This document shows, piece after piece, positions 25,836 to 35,142 of a stretch of DNA of 64,000 nucleotides. Below the pieces are notes generated by a model. The model saw only the letters and a program-made list of their open reading frames with translations. It ran no database searches and had not been told where the DNA came from. Origin of the DNA: Pelagibacteraceae bacterium AG-349-O05 (GTDB lineage: Bacteria > Pseudomonadota > Alphaproteobacteria > Pelagibacterales > Pelagibacteraceae); contig QCDE01000003.1 in assembly GCA_003281005.1 (NCBI GenBank), positions 1 through 64,000 on the forward strand, read 5' to 3'. The translations under genes were made by a program, and so were the position numbers. How positions within the stretch are numbered: the stretch's first letter is position 1; every line of letters begins with the position of its first letter.

Positions 25836-26766
25836 TTTCAGAAAGTCTTTCAAAAACTTTTTCTGCTGAGAGTTTAGATAGTTCAGGAGCTTGTATTGCT
25901 TTAAAATTTTCCCTTTCGATACTTACTTTAAAAGGAGTTGTATGAGATCCAAATAAAGCAATTCCTTTTGAACCTAAATGAGCTGTCATATGTGCTGGTC
26001 CAGTATCATTTGCAACAACAAATGAACTATCTTTAATTAATGTTGCTAACTGAGAAATATCTAAAGCTTTACCATTATCTAAAACACAAAGTGCATTAAT
26101 ATTTGATGCTTCTTTAATTTCACTTGGTCCAGGTGCAATTATTACTTTAAATTTGTTATCTGACTTTTTATTAATCATAGTAATTAGATCGTTATAGTAA
26201 GGCCATTTCTTTGAAGTTAAATGAGGTGAGCAAAATGGAAAAAGGAGAATATATTTATTTAATTGATGGTGATTTTTTATTTGAGATATGTCTGTTGTGC
26301 TCCATGAAAAATCAGGTTTCAATGTATGATTTGTATTTATGCCTGAATTTTTTAATTGATAATCAAATCTAGATAGAACAGAGTCTTTATCAAAATCTTC
26401 TTTTGTTGTTCCTTCAGGTAATGTTGTATCAGTAGATGACCAAGTATCTTTTGTTGCTTTTGGAAATAAAATTTTTTTATAAAAGGCTGTTCTACTTGAA
26501 TTCTGTAGATCATAAACTTTAGAAAAATTATATTTTTTTATATTTTTCATTAATGAATATAAATAAATTAAGTTCAGTCTTGATAATCGCTTATCTAAAA
26601 TAACATCAGAAATATGTGGATTTTTTTTAAATAAATCAAAATATGGTTTAGTTGTTAGCAAATAAATTTCATCTCCTTTATGATTCTCAGAAATATCTTG
26701 AATTGCGCCACAAGCTTGAGCTATATCACCCAAAGATCCATGTTTAATGATTAAAATATTAGACAT
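25825..26766 (-). CDS. Glycosyltransferase family 9 (heptosyltransferase-like)
   Basis: 313 residues, GT-B fold of the ADP-heptose:LPS heptosyltransferase family. The N-terminus begins ILIIKHGSLGDIAQA, the donor site has VANDTGPAHMTAHLGSKGIALFG near residue 254. It probably adds a sugar to envelope glycolipid. The gene overlaps the convergent AbrB-type gene by eleven bases at their 3' ends. Confidence 0.87.
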   Translation of the reverse strand: MSNILIIKHGSLGDIAQACGAIQDISENHKGDEIYLLTTKPYFDLFKKNPHISDVILDKRLSRLNLIYLYSLMKNIKKYNFSKVYDLQNSSRTAFYKKILFPKATKDTWSSTDTTLPEGTTKEDFDKDSVLSRFDYQLKNSGINTNHTLKPDFSWSTTDISQIKNHHQLNKYILLFPFCSPHLTSKKWPYYNDLITMINKKSDNKFKVIIAPGPSEIKEASNINALCVLDNGKALDISQLATLIKDSSFVVANDTGPAHMTAHLGSKGIALFGSHTTPFKVSIERENFKAIQAPELSKLSAEKVFERLSEIIS

Positions 26767-26798
26767 ATTTTTAACAATTTAACATAGTATAAAATTTA

Positions 26799-27188
26799 AT
26801 GAATAAAATTATAGTAGAAGTATCGGTTGGTGAGCTTTTAGACAAAATTTCAATCTTAGAAATTAAAAAAGAAAAAATTAAAGACCCTGAAAAACTAAAA
26901 TTCATATCGAATGAACATTCGATTCTTAAAGATCAATTAGAAAAAAATGTTAAATCTGACGATAAACTAAATAAATTTTTCCAAGATTTAAAAGAAATTA
27001 ATTCTAAACTTTGGGTTATAGAAGATGACAAAAGGGATTGTGAAAAAAATAAGGACTTTGGTGAAAAATTTATAAAGCTATCTAGAGATGTTCATTTTTT
27101 AAATGATGACCGTGCAAAAATTAAACTGGAAATAAATAATCACACTGGATCAACTATCAAAGAGATAAAAGAGTACACTAGTTATTAA
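26799..27188 (+). CDS. DUF6165 family protein
   Basis: 129-residue, charged helical protein starting KIIVEVSVGELLDKISILEIK, the pattern I associate with DUF6165. No known function. It is divergent from a GT9 gene, and such proteins are often found next to glycosyltransferase or sulfotransferase-type genes, so an envelope role is possible. Its stop is one base from the LysE-type gene stop. Confidence 0.7.
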   Translation: MNKIIVEVSVGELLDKISILEIKKEKIKDPEKLKFISNEHSILKDQLEKNVKSDDKLNKFFQDLKEINSKLWVIEDDKRDCEKNKDFGEKFIKLSRDVHFLNDDRAKIKLEINNHTGSTIKEIKEYTSY

Positions 27189-27189
27189 A

Positions 27190-27783
27190 TTAATCAGCAA
27201 ACAACCAAACTCCTACTAAAACTAATATTACACTGCCTATTAAATTTAAAATTTTTAGGTATTTGTGTGCAATTAGATTTCTAAATTTTCCAAAAATTAA
27301 AGCATAACAGCTATCAAAAATCGTAGCCACAAGAATAAATAATAAACCAAAATATATTATTTGAAAACTTATTGAATACTCCAAACTTATAAATTGAGGA
27401 AGAAATGATCCAAGAAATAAAAAAATTTTAGGATTAGTTAGTATTACTGTCAATCCTTGTAAAATAAATCTTTTATTATATTTGTCAGATTGATTATTAT
27501 TTAAATTTATTTTGGAATTAAATGTAATTATTCCAAGAATTATTAAATAAATTGCACCAAGTATTTTTACAATTTTTATTATTTGATCTACAAATGGAGA
27601 GATAAATTCAAATCCAAGAGCTAAAAAAAAAATTAAGATTAGAACACCGATCTGTGTTCCCAAAACATTTAATAGACCTGCTTTTACACCAAACTTTAGA
27701 GAATTTGCAATTATTAAACTTACAGTTGGTCCTGGAACAATAACCACTAAGAAACTTGCGACAATAAAATATAATAATTCCAT
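27190..27783 (-). CDS. LysE-family amino-acid/metabolite exporter
   Basis: 197 residues with about six hydrophobic segments. The N-terminal VPGPTVSLIIANSLKFGVKAG motif near residue 16 and the internal LTNPKIFLFLGSFLPQF near residue 114 are diagnostic of the RhtB/LysE superfamily. It is the last gene in a minus-strand run after the PhyH gene and the amino-acid ABC genes, which makes an amino-acid-related substrate possible. Confidence 0.87.
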   Translation of the reverse strand: MELLYFIVASFLVVIVPGPTVSLIIANSLKFGVKAGLLNVLGTQIGVLILIFFLALGFEFISPFVDQIIKIVKILGAIYLIILGIITFNSKINLNNNQSDKYNKRFILQGLTVILTNPKIFLFLGSFLPQFISLEYSISFQIIYFGLLFILVATIFDSCYALIFGKFRNLIAHKYLKILNLIGSVILVLVGVWLFAD

Positions 27784-27794
27784 AATAAGGAAAA

Positions 27795-28583
27795 CTAATT
27801 ATTAAATATTTTTGGAAACCAATCTTCTCTCATCAAGTCTCCAGTCTTTAAATTAATACCATCAAATGGTGGTGAAGTAGGTCCTCCTCTGTCAATGTAT
27901 TTAACATCATCCCCTATAAATCGCATTGAAAATGCCCTACGAGCTTTAGAAGTGTTGTTTCCTGTTGAGCCATGTACAGTTTTAAAATTAAATAAAACAG
28001 CATCACCTAAACTTAGTTCTGGGGTAAAAATATTTTTTTTAAATTCTTCTTCCGAAGGTAAATCCATAAAAGAACTATCATCATCATACCAAGATTTGTT
28101 ATTTGACCATTTTGTAGGTTTAATTAATTTTGACCATTTGTGAGAGCCTAAAATTAATTTAAGATTATTTTTCTGATCAATTTCATCTAATGGAATCCAA
28201 AAACTTCCTGTATCGTTACCATCAACGCAGTAATATGGCATATCTTGATGCCATGGGGTTTCCTTCTGAGTGCCTGGATCCTTTATAAAAATGTGTTCAT
28301 GAAAAATTTGGATAGATTTAGAATTAGTTGCTTCAGCAACTATTTGAGCTCCAGGAGAATTGAATAAACAGTTCTTAAATTCCTCTATCCTCTTCCAGTT
28401 ACAGTAATCCTCAAAAAATCTTCCATTATTATCAGTTACATTTTCTCTTCCATGCTTGCTTGGATTATCTAAAACTTTTTGAAATCCTTTTCTAAGTGGC
28501 TCAATCCAATCTTTAAATACATCCTTAATTACAATCACACCATCATCTTGATACTCTTTAATTTGTCTATCAGATAAAAACAT
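27795..28583 (-). CDS. Phytanoyl-CoA dioxygenase (PhyH) family protein
   Basis: A 262-residue Fe(II)/2-oxoglutarate dioxygenase. The HxD metal pair is in PWHQDMPYY near residue 117, the distal His in KTVHGSTGNN near residue 203, and the 2-oxoglutarate-binding Arg follows in KARRAFSMRF. Such proteins hydroxylate small molecules (ectoine, phosphonates, amino acids and others) but the substrate is unknown here. It begins three bases from the permease gene stop upstream, so it is likely in the same operon as the amino-acid ABC genes. Confidence 0.85.
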   Translation of the reverse strand: MFLSDRQIKEYQDDGVIVIKDVFKDWIEPLRKGFQKVLDNPSKHGRENVTDNNGRFFEDYCNWKRIEEFKNCLFNSPGAQIVAEATNSKSIQIFHEHIFIKDPGTQKETPWHQDMPYYCVDGNDTGSFWIPLDEIDQKNNLKLILGSHKWSKLIKPTKWSNNKSWYDDDSSFMDLPSEEEFKKNIFTPELSLGDAVLFNFKTVHGSTGNNTSKARRAFSMRFIGDDVKYIDRGGPTSPPFDGINLKTGDLMREDWFPKIFNN

Positions 28584-28585
28584 TT

Positions 28586-29263
28586 CTATTGTTGAAAACT
28601 ATACTTTTTTTCTAAATATTTAATCACATTATGAATTATAAAAGTCATAAACAGATAAATTCCACCAGCAACAATAAACACTTCTATTGGTTTAAAAGTT
28701 GTTGAAATTATATATTTAGCAACACCTGTTAAATCCATCAAAGTTACTGTGCTTGCTAAAGAAGTTCCTTTCATCATCAATATGATCTCATTTCCATATG
28801 CTGGGAGTGATTGTCGAATAGCAATTGGAATTTGAATTTTATAAAAAATTATCTTATTTGATATACCTAAACTTTTTCCAGCCTCGATTATGCCTGGTTT
28901 TATTGTTTGAAATGCTGATCTTAAAATTTCTGAGGTATATGCGCCAGTATTAAGAGTAAATGCTATTATTGCACACCAATAAGGTTCTTTTAAAATTACC
29001 CATAAAAATGTTGATCTTAAATATTCTATTTGTCCTAACCCAAAATAAATAATGAATATCTGGACCAATAATGGTGTTCCTCTAAATATATATGAGTAAC
29101 TATAAGCAAATTTATTAATAAATACATTTTTATTTAATCTTAAAATTGCAAAAAAAAGTCCTATGAATAATCCAAAAAATAATGAAGCAGATAATAATTT
29201 TAAAGTGACTACTGTTGCCCCTAAAAGTTTAGGAAAACTAGTGATCATTAAATCAAAATCCAT
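28586..29263 (-). CDS. Polar amino-acid ABC transporter permease (HisM/GlnP type)
   Basis: 225 residues, five hydrophobic helices, with the permease EAA loop near residue 140 (EAGKSLGISNKIIFYKIQIPIA) that contacts the ATPase. The family's N-terminal motif GATVVTLKLLSAS is present. It pairs with the next gene (one-base overlap) to form the heterodimeric channel of a polar/basic amino-acid importer. No ATPase gene is in the cluster. Confidence 0.9.
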   Translation of the reverse strand: MDFDLMITSFPKLLGATVVTLKLLSASLFFGLFIGLFFAILRLNKNVFINKFAYSYSYIFRGTPLLVQIFIIYFGLGQIEYLRSTFLWVILKEPYWCAIIAFTLNTGAYTSEILRSAFQTIKPGIIEAGKSLGISNKIIFYKIQIPIAIRQSLPAYGNEIILMMKGTSLASTVTLMDLTGVAKYIISTTFKPIEVFIVAGGIYLFMTFIIHNVIKYLEKKYSFQQ

Positions 29264-29955
29264 TAAAACCCCCTGCTATACCTTATTTCTAATTTGTTAA
29301 TTAATTTCATACTCACGTAAGTAAGTAGCAGATATAAAACTGCTGCAAATGAATAGAAGAATAATGGATCTCTAGTAGATCCTGCTGCTATATAAGATTG
29401 TCTCATTATTTCAACTAACCCTGTTACTGAAATCAAGGAGGTGTCTTTTAAAGTTATTTGCCAAACATTACTTAAATTTGGAATAGCAAGTCTTAACATT
29501 TGGGGTAGTATTATTTTATAAAACTGGCCAAACTTATTTATTCCAAGAACTTTTGCGGCTTCAAATTGACCTTTGTCTATTGATTGAATTGCTCCTCTAA
29601 ACACTTCCGTTGAATAAGCTCCAGAAATAATACCAATTGCCATTGAACCAGTAATAAAAGCGTTAATTTCTATGTATTCATAATAGCCAAAAATAGAAGC
29701 TACATACATGATGGCTCCGCTTCCCCCAAAGAAAAAAAGATAAATTACTAATAGTTCAGGTACGCCACGAATAACTGTAGTGTAAAAATTACCAACTAAA
29801 TTTAAAGTTTTATATTTTGAAAGTTTTAAAGGGGTAAAAATTAATGCAAAAAAGAAACCAACCAACATTGCTGTAATTGATACAGCAACTGTCATCAGGG
29901 TTGCGTAAAATAACTCGTCACCCCAACCTGTTTTACCAAATGCGAGAAGTTCCAT
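29263..29955 (-). CDS. Polar amino-acid ABC transporter permease (HisQ type)
   Basis: 230-residue partner of the previous permease, with TLMTVAVSITAMLVGFFF near residue 19 and the EAA loop FEAAKVLGINKFGQFYKIILPQ near residue 140. It directly follows the binding-protein gene; a 12-bp stem lies just before its ATG and no Shine-Dalgarno sequence is visible. The family imports histidine, arginine, lysine, ornithine or opine-type substrates. Confidence 0.9.
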   Translation of the reverse strand: MELLAFGKTGWGDELFYATLMTVAVSITAMLVGFFFALIFTPLKLSKYKTLNLVGNFYTTVIRGVPELLVIYLFFFGGSGAIMYVASIFGYYEYIEINAFITGSMAIGIISGAYSTEVFRGAIQSIDKGQFEAAKVLGINKFGQFYKIILPQMLRLAIPNLSNVWQITLKDTSLISVTGLVEIMRQSYIAAGSTRDPLFFYSFAAVLYLLLTYVSMKLINKLEIRYSRGF

Positions 29956-29960
29956 ATAGA

Positions 29961-29987
29961 TTGGCGACTATATATTATAGTCGCCAA
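29961..29987 (-). promoter_or_regulatory. 12-bp hairpin between binding-protein and permease genes
   Basis: TTGGCGACTATA (29961-29972) pairs perfectly with TATAGTCGCCAA (29976-29987) over a three-base loop, the most GC-rich and stable stem in the cluster. It lies 12 bases after the binding-protein stop and 5 bases before the permease ATG, and has no T-tract, so mRNA stabilisation or translation control is more likely than termination. Confidence 0.75.
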
Positions 29988-29999
29988 ATCTGAAATGAA

Positions 30000-30851
30000 T
30001 TACATAGAAGCGTCGAAACCAAAGTGCTTAATAGCAAGTCTGCTAATAATTCCTTGTTTTCTCGCTTTATTAATTGCTTTGTTAAAATCTTTTAAGATTT
30101 TGGCATCTCTTTTTCCAATAGCACTATCGCTAGCTTGTCTGATACCAACACCTACACCATTACCAAATGCACCACCTGAAAAAGTTGGTCCAACTAATAC
30201 AACTGGTTTACCTGATTTATCTGCATAATCTGTAAATGCTACAGCTGCAGCTAAAGCAACGTCACATCTTCCAGAAGTTAGATCTAGGTTTACTTCATCT
30301 TGAGTTTTATAAGTTCTAACATTTACACTTCCTACATCACCAGACTCTAAAAAATTTTGGTGAATTGTTCCTGTTTGAGTACAAACAGTTTTTCCAGCAA
30401 GTGCTCCTGTTAAAGTTTTAAGAGCTTTTTTAACATCAGATCCACCTAATGATAAATTAATACCTTCTGGCGTATCCATACCCTCTAAGCTTGAACCTTT
30501 CATAACTGCTAGAGATGCTACTTCATCAGCATAACCTTGTGAAAAAGTAATTGTTTTTTGTCTTTCAGCGGTAATGGACATTCCAGCCATAATCGCATCA
30601 AATTTTCTCATTACTAGAGCAGGTATCATTCCATCCCAATCTTGTTCTACAATTGTGCACTCATATTTCATGATCGCACAAAGTTCTTGAGCAAGTTCAA
30701 CCTCAAAACCAATAAGATTACCTGATGCATCTTTTGAATTCCATGGAGGATAAGCTCCTTCAGTTCCAATTTTTATTTTTTCAGCAGAAACATTTCCAAT
30801 GATAAATAAAGAAGCAAGAACTGTTAAAATAGTTTTTTTGAATATATTCAT
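30000..30851 (-). CDS. Amino-acid ABC transporter substrate-binding protein
   Basis: 283 residues with a signal peptide (about 1-23, ending VSAEK). The cluster-3 binding-protein motif IGTEGAYPPWNSKDASG near residue 28, GFEVELAQEL near residue 48 and WDGMIPALVMRKFD near residue 71 identify the lysine/arginine/ornithine/histidine-binding family, which uses an Asp/Arg pair for the amino-acid backbone. Strong ribosome binding site AGGAGAAAATA before ATG. Upstream is speDE on the same strand, so a link to arginine/ornithine supply for polyamines is possible. Confidence 0.9.
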   Translation of the reverse strand: MNIFKKTILTVLASLFIIGNVSAEKIKIGTEGAYPPWNSKDASGNLIGFEVELAQELCAIMKYECTIVEQDWDGMIPALVMRKFDAIMAGMSITAERQKTITFSQGYADEVASLAVMKGSSLEGMDTPEGINLSLGGSDVKKALKTLTGALAGKTVCTQTGTIHQNFLESGDVGSVNVRTYKTQDEVNLDLTSGRCDVALAAAVAFTDYADKSGKPVVLVGPTFSGGAFGNGVGVGIRQASDSAIGKRDAKILKDFNKAINKARKQGIISRLAIKHFGFDASM

Positions 30852-30910
30852 TATTTTCTCCTTTAATTTAGAGGAATTATTTCACAAATTTAAATAAGAA
30901 AAAAGAAAAA

Positions 30911-31951
30911 TTAATGATTAATTGATGAAGAAAAATTCCAAGAACAATCAAAGCTAGGTATGTAAACTCTTGCTAATTTTGCATTACCAAAATTTTGATT
31001 AAAAACATTCAGCCAGTTTTCAACCTGTTGTGGTTTTTTATCCTGACTACCAACTTGAGTTGTAATAACTCCTTTTGGTTTTAATATTCTTACTAATGAG
31101 TCCATATTTTTTGCAGCTAAATCTATACAAAATTGATCATCATTAAGATCTACAAATATATGATCATAAGTATCATCACTAACTGATTTAATACTTTTAA
31201 AAGCATCACCCCAAACACATTTAACAGAGTTCTTCTCGGTTGCTTTTTTTCCAATATCTCCAAGATGCTTATTACAAACATCAACTACTTCTGGATCCAG
31301 TTCGTACCAATCGATAAAATTAAATTTTTTAGAAATACATTCTCTTGCTACACCACCGTCACCTCCTCCAATGATAGCAGCCCTTTCATTGTCTTTATTT
31401 AAATCTAAACCAGAACCAACAAAAGTTGAGCTGTATAAATGTTCATCTGTTGAAGCAACTTGAATTTCCCCATCTATAAATAATGATTTTCCGAACTGCT
31501 CTAAATCTAGTATTTCAATATGTTGACCTACTTTAGATTTAAAGTCCTCTAATACATCGTTTACAACATATGACTTTTGTAAACCTGGCGAACTATAAAT
31601 GTCATGATAAAGAGATTTTGTATCTCTGTTAAACTCTTTTTTAACTATTCTTTTATGTTCGAATTCTTTTTTAATAATATCTATTGCAACGGAAGGGTTT
31701 ACCTTTCCACAAGTAAAAAAATCAAAACTAATTATCCCCTTTTCTGGAAAAGTATGAAAGCTAATGTGACTTTCAGCCAATAAAGCTAAAATTGTAAAAC
31801 CTTGTGGTTCAAATTTATATTTTGAAATATTAAGAATTGTAACTTTAGCAGCTTTTGCAATATCATGAATTACCTTTTCAAATAAAACAGGATCATATTC
31901 TTTTGTAGTTCCAATAATATCTAGGGTAATGTGTTCACCAACTTTTGTCAT
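30911..31951 (-). CDS. speD-speE: S-adenosylmethionine decarboxylase - spermidine synthase fusion
   Basis: 346 residues carrying two enzymes of spermidine synthesis. Residues 1-115 match bacterial class 1B AdoMet decarboxylase: AESHISFHTFPEKG near residue 58 contains the Ser that becomes the pyruvoyl cofactor, and FFTCGK follows. Residues 140-346 match spermidine synthase: GGGDGGVARECI near residue 196 (decarboxylated-SAM binding), YELDPEVVDVC and a catalytic Asp region FVDLND. Products are spermidine and MTA. The fused polypeptide is a departure from the usual two genes. It is divergent from the aldolase-SDR gene and near mtnA-mtnP, whose substrate (MTA) it produces. Confidence 0.9.
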   Translation of the reverse strand: MTKVGEHITLDIIGTTKEYDPVLFEKVIHDIAKAAKVTILNISKYKFEPQGFTILALLAESHISFHTFPEKGIISFDFFTCGKVNPSVAIDIIKKEFEHKRIVKKEFNRDTKSLYHDIYSSPGLQKSYVVNDVLEDFKSKVGQHIEILDLEQFGKSLFIDGEIQVASTDEHLYSSTFVGSGLDLNKDNERAAIIGGGDGGVARECISKKFNFIDWYELDPEVVDVCNKHLGDIGKKATEKNSVKCVWGDAFKSIKSVSDDTYDHIFVDLNDDQFCIDLAAKNMDSLVRILKPKGVITTQVGSQDKKPQQVENWLNVFNQNFGNAKLARVYIPSFDCSWNFSSSINH

Positions 31952-32010
31952 AATAACCTTGATGAAACCTTACTAATCAAATTTTTTGCTTCTTTCAAAC
32001 AAAAAACTAT

Positions 32011-32016
32011 TATAAT
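32011..32016 (+). promoter_or_regulatory. Predicted -10 element of the aldolase-SDR gene
   Basis: A perfect TATAAT 21 bases upstream of the GTG start; no well-spaced -35 is seen (TTGCTT at 31986-31991 gives a 19-base spacer). GAGG at 32025-32028 is the likely ribosome binding site and supports the GTG at 32037. Confidence 0.4.
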
Positions 32017-32036
32017 ACTTCGCTGAGGTTGTAACT

Positions 32037-34070
32037 GTGAAAAACAATTGGTCAAATTTAGAAGCAAAAAAATACATCAAAAAGTATACAAAACTTGGTC
32101 ATTCAAAAGATATGGCTTTAAGAGTTTATACAACAAGACTATTGGGAAGAAATAGTGAACTTGTTCTTCATGGAGGTGGAAATACATCTGTAAAAACCTC
32201 AATTAAAGATATTGATGGTAAAAATTACGAGGTACTCTGTGTTAAAGGAAGTGGTTGGGACATGGCTGAAATAGAACCAGCTGGTTTACCTGCAGTGAAA
32301 TTAAATCCACTTTTAGCTCTTAAAAATAAAAAATATTTAAGTGATGAAGATATGGTTGCTTATCAAAAAAGAAACTTAATAGATATTAAGTCACCTAACC
32401 CATCTGTAGAAACTTTTTTGCATGCATTTTTACCTTTTAAATTTGTTGATCACACGCATTCTGATGCAATTATGGATGTAACAAATAGGCCAAATGGTAA
32501 AGATCTTTGTAAAAAAATTTTTGGAACCAAGGTTAGTATTGTACCTTACGTAATGCCCGGATTTGGTTTGGCTCAAAAAATTAATGAGGTTTATAATAAA
32601 AATCCAAATATTAACTGTTTAATACTTTTAAACCATGGAATATTCACTTTTGATAATGATGCTAAAAAATCATATGACTTAATGATTAAATATGTTTCTA
32701 TTGCAGAGAAAACAATTAGAAAATTAAAACGAAAAAAAATAAAGCAAATCAAAAATTATAATACAAAGTTTAAGCCACATGAAATTGCACCAATTTTAAG
32801 AGGTTTATTAACTGAAAAAAAAGATCAGAAATTTATACTTAATTTTAGGTCAAACAAAACCTTAGATTATTTTATAAATGGTAAAGAAGTCAAAAGATAT
32901 TCTGGTATTGGAACTGCTACACCAGATCATGTAATAAGAGTAAAACCATTTCCATTAGTAATCACTCCAAAACAAAATTCAAGTATTGAAGATTTCAAAA
33001 AAATTGCAAAGAAAAGTTTTAAAGATTATAGAAAAAAATATGTGAAGTATTTCAATACGAATAAGAAAAAAGTTAAAGGTAAAAAAACAATGTTAGATAC
33101 ATCTCCTAGGGTAATCTTGGTACAAAACGTTGGTTTATTTAGTGTGGGTGATAGTTTAAATGCTTCAAAAATAGCTGGAGACCTAACTGAAACAAATGCC
33201 AGAGTAATTTCATCAGTTGAAGAAACAACAAAATATAAGTTTATACCTGAAAAAGATTTATTTGATGTTGAATATTGGTCGCTAGAACAAGCTAAAATTA
33301 AAAAAGCTAAAAAAATTCTTCAAGGAAATATTGTTGTAATAACTGGTGGATTTGGTGCAATTGGTTCAGCCACTTATAAACTATTTAAAAGTTATGGTGC
33401 AGAAATTGTATTGCTTGATTACGATTCTAAAAAAGTAAAAGAAATGCAAAGTAAAATTAAAGATTTATGTTTGCACTGTGATGTAAGAAATAAAAATAGC
33501 GTAAAAAATGCTTTTAAAATAATAAGTGAACAATATGGTGGTATAGATATTTTAATATCAAATGCTGGAACAGCGGTTGGTGGATCTATTGCTGAAGTTG
33601 ATGATAAAATTTTAAGAGAAAGTTTCGAAGATAATTTTTTTTCTCATCAAAATTGTGCTTCAGAAACTATTAAAATAATGAAAAAACAAAATATACAGGG
33701 ATGCTTATTGTTTAATATTTCAAAACAATCAGTAAATCCTGGAAAAAACTTTGGTCCTTATGGTCTTCCAAAAACAGCTTTATTAAGTTTATGCAAACAA
33801 TATGCGGTTGATTATGGATCACTTGGCATTAGATCAAATGGAGTTAATGCTGACAGAATTAGAAGTGGTCTTTTAAATGATGGAATGATTAAATCTCGAG
33901 CTAAGGCCAGAGAAGTTTCAACGGATGAATATATGAAAGGAAACTTACTTTTAAACGAAGTAAAAGCTGAAGATGTTGCAAAAGCCTTTTTTCATTTAGC
34001 CGTATCAAAAAAAACAACTGGAGCAGTACTAACTGTTGATGGTGGAAATATAGCTGCTTCACTTAGATAA
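32037..34070 (+). CDS. Bifunctional class II aldolase / short-chain dehydrogenase
   Basis: 677 residues. The N-terminal ~420 form a class II aldolase domain: HGGGNTSVK near residue 40, zinc ligands in VDHTHSDAIM near residue 136 and LNHGIFTF near residue 198. The C-terminal ~230 form an NAD(P) short-chain dehydrogenase: ITGGFGAIGSA, ISNAGTAVGG, and a Ser/YGLPK catalytic set. Family members cleave ketose 1-phosphates (rhamnulose-1-phosphate) to DHAP and an aldehyde, which the second domain processes. Here it abuts mtnA (one-base gap) and is divergent from speDE, with no rhamnose genes nearby, so methylthioribulose-1-phosphate or 5-deoxyribulose-1-phosphate is a good candidate substrate (inference). 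Starts at GTG. Confidence 0.85.
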   Translation: MKNNWSNLEAKKYIKKYTKLGHSKDMALRVYTTRLLGRNSELVLHGGGNTSVKTSIKDIDGKNYEVLCVKGSGWDMAEIEPAGLPAVKLNPLLALKNKKYLSDEDMVAYQKRNLIDIKSPNPSVETFLHAFLPFKFVDHTHSDAIMDVTNRPNGKDLCKKIFGTKVSIVPYVMPGFGLAQKINEVYNKNPNINCLILLNHGIFTFDNDAKKSYDLMIKYVSIAEKTIRKLKRKKIKQIKNYNTKFKPHEIAPILRGLLTEKKDQKFILNFRSNKTLDYFINGKEVKRYSGIGTATPDHVIRVKPFPLVITPKQNSSIEDFKKIAKKSFKDYRKKYVKYFNTNKKKVKGKKTMLDTSPRVILVQNVGLFSVGDSLNASKIAGDLTETNARVISSVEETTKYKFIPEKDLFDVEYWSLEQAKIKKAKKILQGNIVVITGGFGAIGSATYKLFKSYGAEIVLLDYDSKKVKEMQSKIKDLCLHCDVRNKNSVKNAFKIISEQYGGIDILISNAGTAVGGSIAEVDDKILRESFEDNFFSHQNCASETIKIMKKQNIQGCLLFNISKQSVNPGKNFGPYGLPKTALLSLCKQYAVDYGSLGIRSNGVNADRIRSGLLNDGMIKSRAKAREVSTDEYMKGNLLLNEVKAEDVAKAFFHLAVSKKTTGAVLTVDGGNIAASLR

Positions 34071-34071
34071 C

Positions 34072-35142
34072 TTATTTAAATAATTTTTTTAAACCTTCGG
34101 AAGAAGCATCCGAAATCCCTTTTTCAGTAATTAAACCTGTAACATATTTTGCAGGTGTAACATCAAATGCTAAGTTCATTGCTTTACTTTTGCTAGGGTA
34201 TATCAAAACTTTCTTAATTTCATTATTATCATCTATACCTTCGACATGAGATAATTCATCTGAATTTCTTTCTTCAATAGGAATATCTTTTGCATCTTTA
34301 ATATCCCAATCAATTGTTGAGCTTGGAAGAGCTACATAAAAAGGAACGTTATTATCATGAGCAGCTAATGCTTTAAGGTAGGTTCCAATTTTATTACAAA
34401 CGTCTCCATTGGATAAAGTCCTATCAGTACCTACAATACACATATCAACTTCACCCCTTTGCATTAAAATACCCCCTGTATTATCAGCAATAATAGTATT
34501 GGGTATTTCCTCTTCGTTTAATTCGTATGAAGTTAAGTTTGCACCTTGATTTCTTGGTCTTGTTTCATCTACCCATACATGAACTGGTATTCCTTTTTTA
34601 TGAGCATGGTAAATTGGCGATGTTGCTGTACCCCAATTAATAGTTGCTAACCAACCTGCATTGCAATGTGTTAATATGTTTACTGTATCTTTCTTTTTAT
34701 TATAAATTTCTTCAATTATTTTTAACCCATTAATACCAATATTTTCACAAAACTTTTCATCTTCATCACATATTTCTTTTGCCTCATTTAAAGCTATACT
34801 TAATATTTGATCACTGTTAATTCCTGCTAATTTTTTTATCATTCGATCTACAGCCCACTTTAGATTAATAGCAGTAGGTCTTGATTGAATTAATTGATTT
34901 GCACTTTTTTTTATAAATTCTTTATCATTATTTTCTTGAACTGCCAAAGCTAGACCATAAGCAGCTGTTGCTCCTATTAGAGGTGCGCCTCTTACCTCCA
35001 TTACTTTAATTGCATTTATCGCATCATTTACAGTTTTAAGTTCTTTAATTGCAAATTGGTGAGGAAGTTTTGTTTGATCAATAATCTTAACAACATTATT
35101 TTTAAACCAAATAGTTCGATACTCTTTTCCCTCTATTCTCAT
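34072..35142 (-). CDS. mtnA: S-methyl-5-thioribose-1-phosphate isomerase
   Basis: 356 residues of the eIF2B-like isomerase family. Signatures are VRGAPLIGATAAYGLA near residue 50, THCNAGWLAT near residue 159 (catalytic Cys region), VDETRPRNQG and IVGTDR with the conserved Asp. It converts methylthioribose-1-phosphate to methylthioribulose-1-phosphate, and in some bacteria also 5-deoxyribose-1-phosphate. Its start overlaps the end of mtnP by four bases, so the two are coupled. It may instead be an MTRPI-like ribose isomerase, but the mtnP link argues otherwise. Confidence 0.94.
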   Translation of the reverse strand: MRIEGKEYRTIWFKNNVVKIIDQTKLPHQFAIKELKTVNDAINAIKVMEVRGAPLIGATAAYGLALAVQENNDKEFIKKSANQLIQSRPTAINLKWAVDRMIKKLAGINSDQILSIALNEAKEICDEDEKFCENIGINGLKIIEEIYNKKKDTVNILTHCNAGWLATINWGTATSPIYHAHKKGIPVHVWVDETRPRNQGANLTSYELNEEEIPNTIIADNTGGILMQRGEVDMCIVGTDRTLSNGDVCNKIGTYLKALAAHDNNVPFYVALPSSTIDWDIKDAKDIPIEERNSDELSHVEGIDDNNEIKKVLIYPSKSKAMNLAFDVTPAKYVTGLITEKGISDASSEGLKKLFK

